A stretch of DNA of 64,000 nucleotides from Clostridiales bacterium (GTDB taxonomy: Bacteria; Bacillota; Clostridia; Christensenellales; Pumilibacteraceae), in the NCBI GenBank assembly GCA_022508445.1, contig JAFLVG010000004.1, positions 55,712 to 119,711 on the forward strand, read 5' to 3'. The translations under genes were made by a program, and so were the position numbers. The notes under the pieces were generated by a model. It was not told the origin of the DNA, did not search any database, and saw nothing but the letters and a program-made list of their open reading frames with translations. Position 1 is the first letter of the stretch. Every line of letters starts with the position of its first letter. Below, piece after piece: positions 63,340 through 64,000 of the stretch.

Positions 63340-63520
63340 TAGTATCTCCACATGTTTAAATTTATTGTAAAACTAGCTATTAAGATAACTTTTGTTTATT
63401 TAATATTATTTTAATCTAAAACAAAAATTGTGTCAACTTCTTGTTATGTAATATTAATTGTAGTGAATTGTGTGTAATTTTTTTTTGGGGTGGGGGGGGG
63501 TACGATTTTTTAAGGCCGTT

Positions 63521-63884
63521 ATGGCTTTTATATAGAGGGACTTTTATTTATTCCTCAACAACTTCATAATAAGTAGCAAGGAAGTTCGAACTGAGCTTCT
63601 TTTTTCGTGCGCAAATATAAAGGTTAGACTAGATTTTATTCTAGACCGTCACAGTTTGAAAACTCATGTCCTTGTTTATATAGAGGTTAATAGAAATTTT
63701 TTATGAGAAATTTTGTATTTAACCGCCACGTTTTTGAGATAAATGTCTTTGGTTAAGTAGAGGGAGAAGATTAGAATTGGATTGGATTTTTGCTGAAACC
63801 CGATTTTTTGCCCTTTCCTACGGCTTTATAGTGATGGGGTATAAATATTTTTCACTCTCGTGTCCTTGTTAAGATAGAGGGAGA
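63521..63884 (+). repeat. Four degenerate TAGAGG boxes
   Basis: Boxes: GGCTTTTATATAGAGGGA (63523-63540), ATGTCCTTGTTTATATAGAGG (63666-63686), ATGTCTTTGGTTAAGTAGAG (63743-63762) and GTGTCCTTGTTAAGATAGAG (63860-63879). Each is preceded at 15-40 bp by a CCG/ACG-containing stretch (for example ACCGTCACAGTTT and ACCGCCACGTTTT). Spacing is irregular, so this is not a CRISPR array. Possible regulator- or relaxosome-binding sites. Confidence 0.6.
63578..63606 (+). terminator. Terminator-like hairpin
   Basis: AAGGAAG (63578-63584) and CTTCTTTTTT (63596-63605) around TTCGAACTGAG, resembling the hairpin at 58424. Confidence 0.5.
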
Positions 63885-63905
63885 TATTAAAGGAGGTGAT
63901 GTCTT

Positions 63906-63939
63906 ATGGACTAATATGAGACTTGCAAGCCGTCTTTAA
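63906..63939 (+). CDS. Two leader-like mini-ORFs
   Basis: AGGAGGTGAT (63891-63900), a perfect match to the anti-Shine-Dalgarno, precedes an ATG-GAC-TAA (63906-63914). A second mini-ORF starts 1 nt after its stop: ATG AGA CTT GCA AGC CGT CTT TAA (63916-63939), encoding MRLASRL. A GCAAGC / GCTTGC stem overlaps its end. A strong ribosome-binding site on such short frames suggests a leader peptide that controls the next gene. Confidence 0.4.
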
Positions 63940-63983
63940 ATGCTTGCGACGATTTAACAAACAAAAATAAACATGGAGGGATA

Positions 63984-64000
63984 ATGGAACAAAAACAACT
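63984..64000 (+). CDS. Start of a further gene (cut by the window end)
   Basis: GGAGGG lies 3-4 nt before an ATG at 63984; the five complete codons read MEQKQ and the window ends in the sixth. Its product cannot be told. It follows the leader-like mini-ORFs. Confidence 0.5.

Larger units (their letters stand above)
30142..63983. mobile_element. AT-rich defence/accessory island (right end outside window)
   Basis: From just after nadE the base composition drops visibly, codon use turns to A/T-ending codons, the intergenic promoter style changes to leadered mRNAs with strong Shine-Dalgarno sites, and the gene content becomes regulators, helicases, nucleases and restriction-like operons. No integrase, relaxase, replication or phage structural gene is in the visible part, so the element type cannot be named. 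The left boundary lies between 30,142 and 30,440. Confidence 0.7.
63352..63983. other. Non-coding stretch at the right end
   Basis: No gene longer than a few codons. It holds a run of G residues (63487-63500, one T), a family of four degenerate boxes ending TAGAGG (see repeat entries), a terminator-like hairpin and leader-like mini-ORFs. It looks like a regulatory region of an element whose genes continue beyond the window. Confidence 0.5.

Noticed and set aside
63521-63884. CRISPR array
   Set aside because: Only four boxes, poorly conserved, with intervals of about 77-145 bp and no cas gene.
30142-64000. Prophage or complete conjugative element
   Set aside because: No integrase, terminase, capsid, relaxase, VirB/VirD4 or replication gene is visible in the window.

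Overview
The window reads as a chromosome segment of a spore-forming, Gram-positive-type Clostridia relative, probably an uncultivated lineage. The evidence is a division cluster (murA, divIB/ftsQ, ftsA, ftsZ) followed by spoIIGA, sigE, sigG and a ylmC/ymxH-type gene, with spoIVA further on, and single-copy housekeeping genes diverged from Bacillus and Clostridium models. Taxonomy is inferred from gene content only.

Bases 1 to about 30,150 are core chromosome of medium GC: cell-wall and division genes; the mother-cell and forespore sigma factors (sigE and sigG convergent, not tandem); nrdR-feoA-feoB-pseudouridine synthase; a membrane/cyclophilin-like group; der-plsY; spoIVA; a heterodimeric ABC exporter; a lipoprotein; an MntP-like pump; tRNA-Leu; rdgB-yfcE; nadE. 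Many genes have a clear -35/17 bp/-10 promoter. In several (ftsQ, spoIIGA, der, rdgB, probably ylmC) the -10 box ends exactly 6 nt before the start codon and no Shine-Dalgarno is visible, so leaderless transcripts are likely. An 83 bp intergenic repeat (about 115 bp in two copies) precedes murA, nrdR and der.

From about 30.2 kb to the end the sequence is clearly more AT-rich and consists of accessory genes in tightly packed operons. Module 1 (30.68-42.97 kb) is an eight-gene operon: HTH protein, TerY-like vWA protein, protein kinase with zinc ribbon, PP2C phosphatase, SF1 helicase, a protein with a HEPN-like RNxxxH motif, a coiled-coil McrB-like AAA+ NTPase, and a DUF2357/McrC-like zinc-ribbon protein. 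It is followed by a frameshifted, truncated PLD/SNF2 helicase and is bracketed by a 32 bp direct repeat (29/32 identical) that looks like recombination-site or integrase-tail sequence. Module 2 (44.6-47.8 kb) has a small basic protein, two overlapping large XRE-type proteins and a small Asn-rich protein. Module 3 (47.95-57.38 kb) is a restriction-modification-like operon: XRE regulator, C5 cytosine methylase, GHKL ATPase, Z1 ATPase, DUF4420 PD-(D/E)XK protein, AIPR protein, Vsr endonuclease and a small conserved protein. Module 4 (57.48-63.34 kb) has a SLOG-like protein divergent from a Cro-type regulator across palindromic sites, an HNH protein, a WYL regulator, a sigma-like HTH protein and a RecD-like helicase. 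The last 650 bases hold a degenerate repeat family, two tiny leader-like ORFs and the first codons of another gene.

The right half is therefore a defence/mobile island inserted after nadE whose right end lies outside the window. The best candidate for a little-described system is Module 1: a phosphorylation switch (vWA/kinase/phosphatase) translationally coupled to a helicase and placed in one operon with a McrBC-like machine and a possible HEPN ribonuclease.
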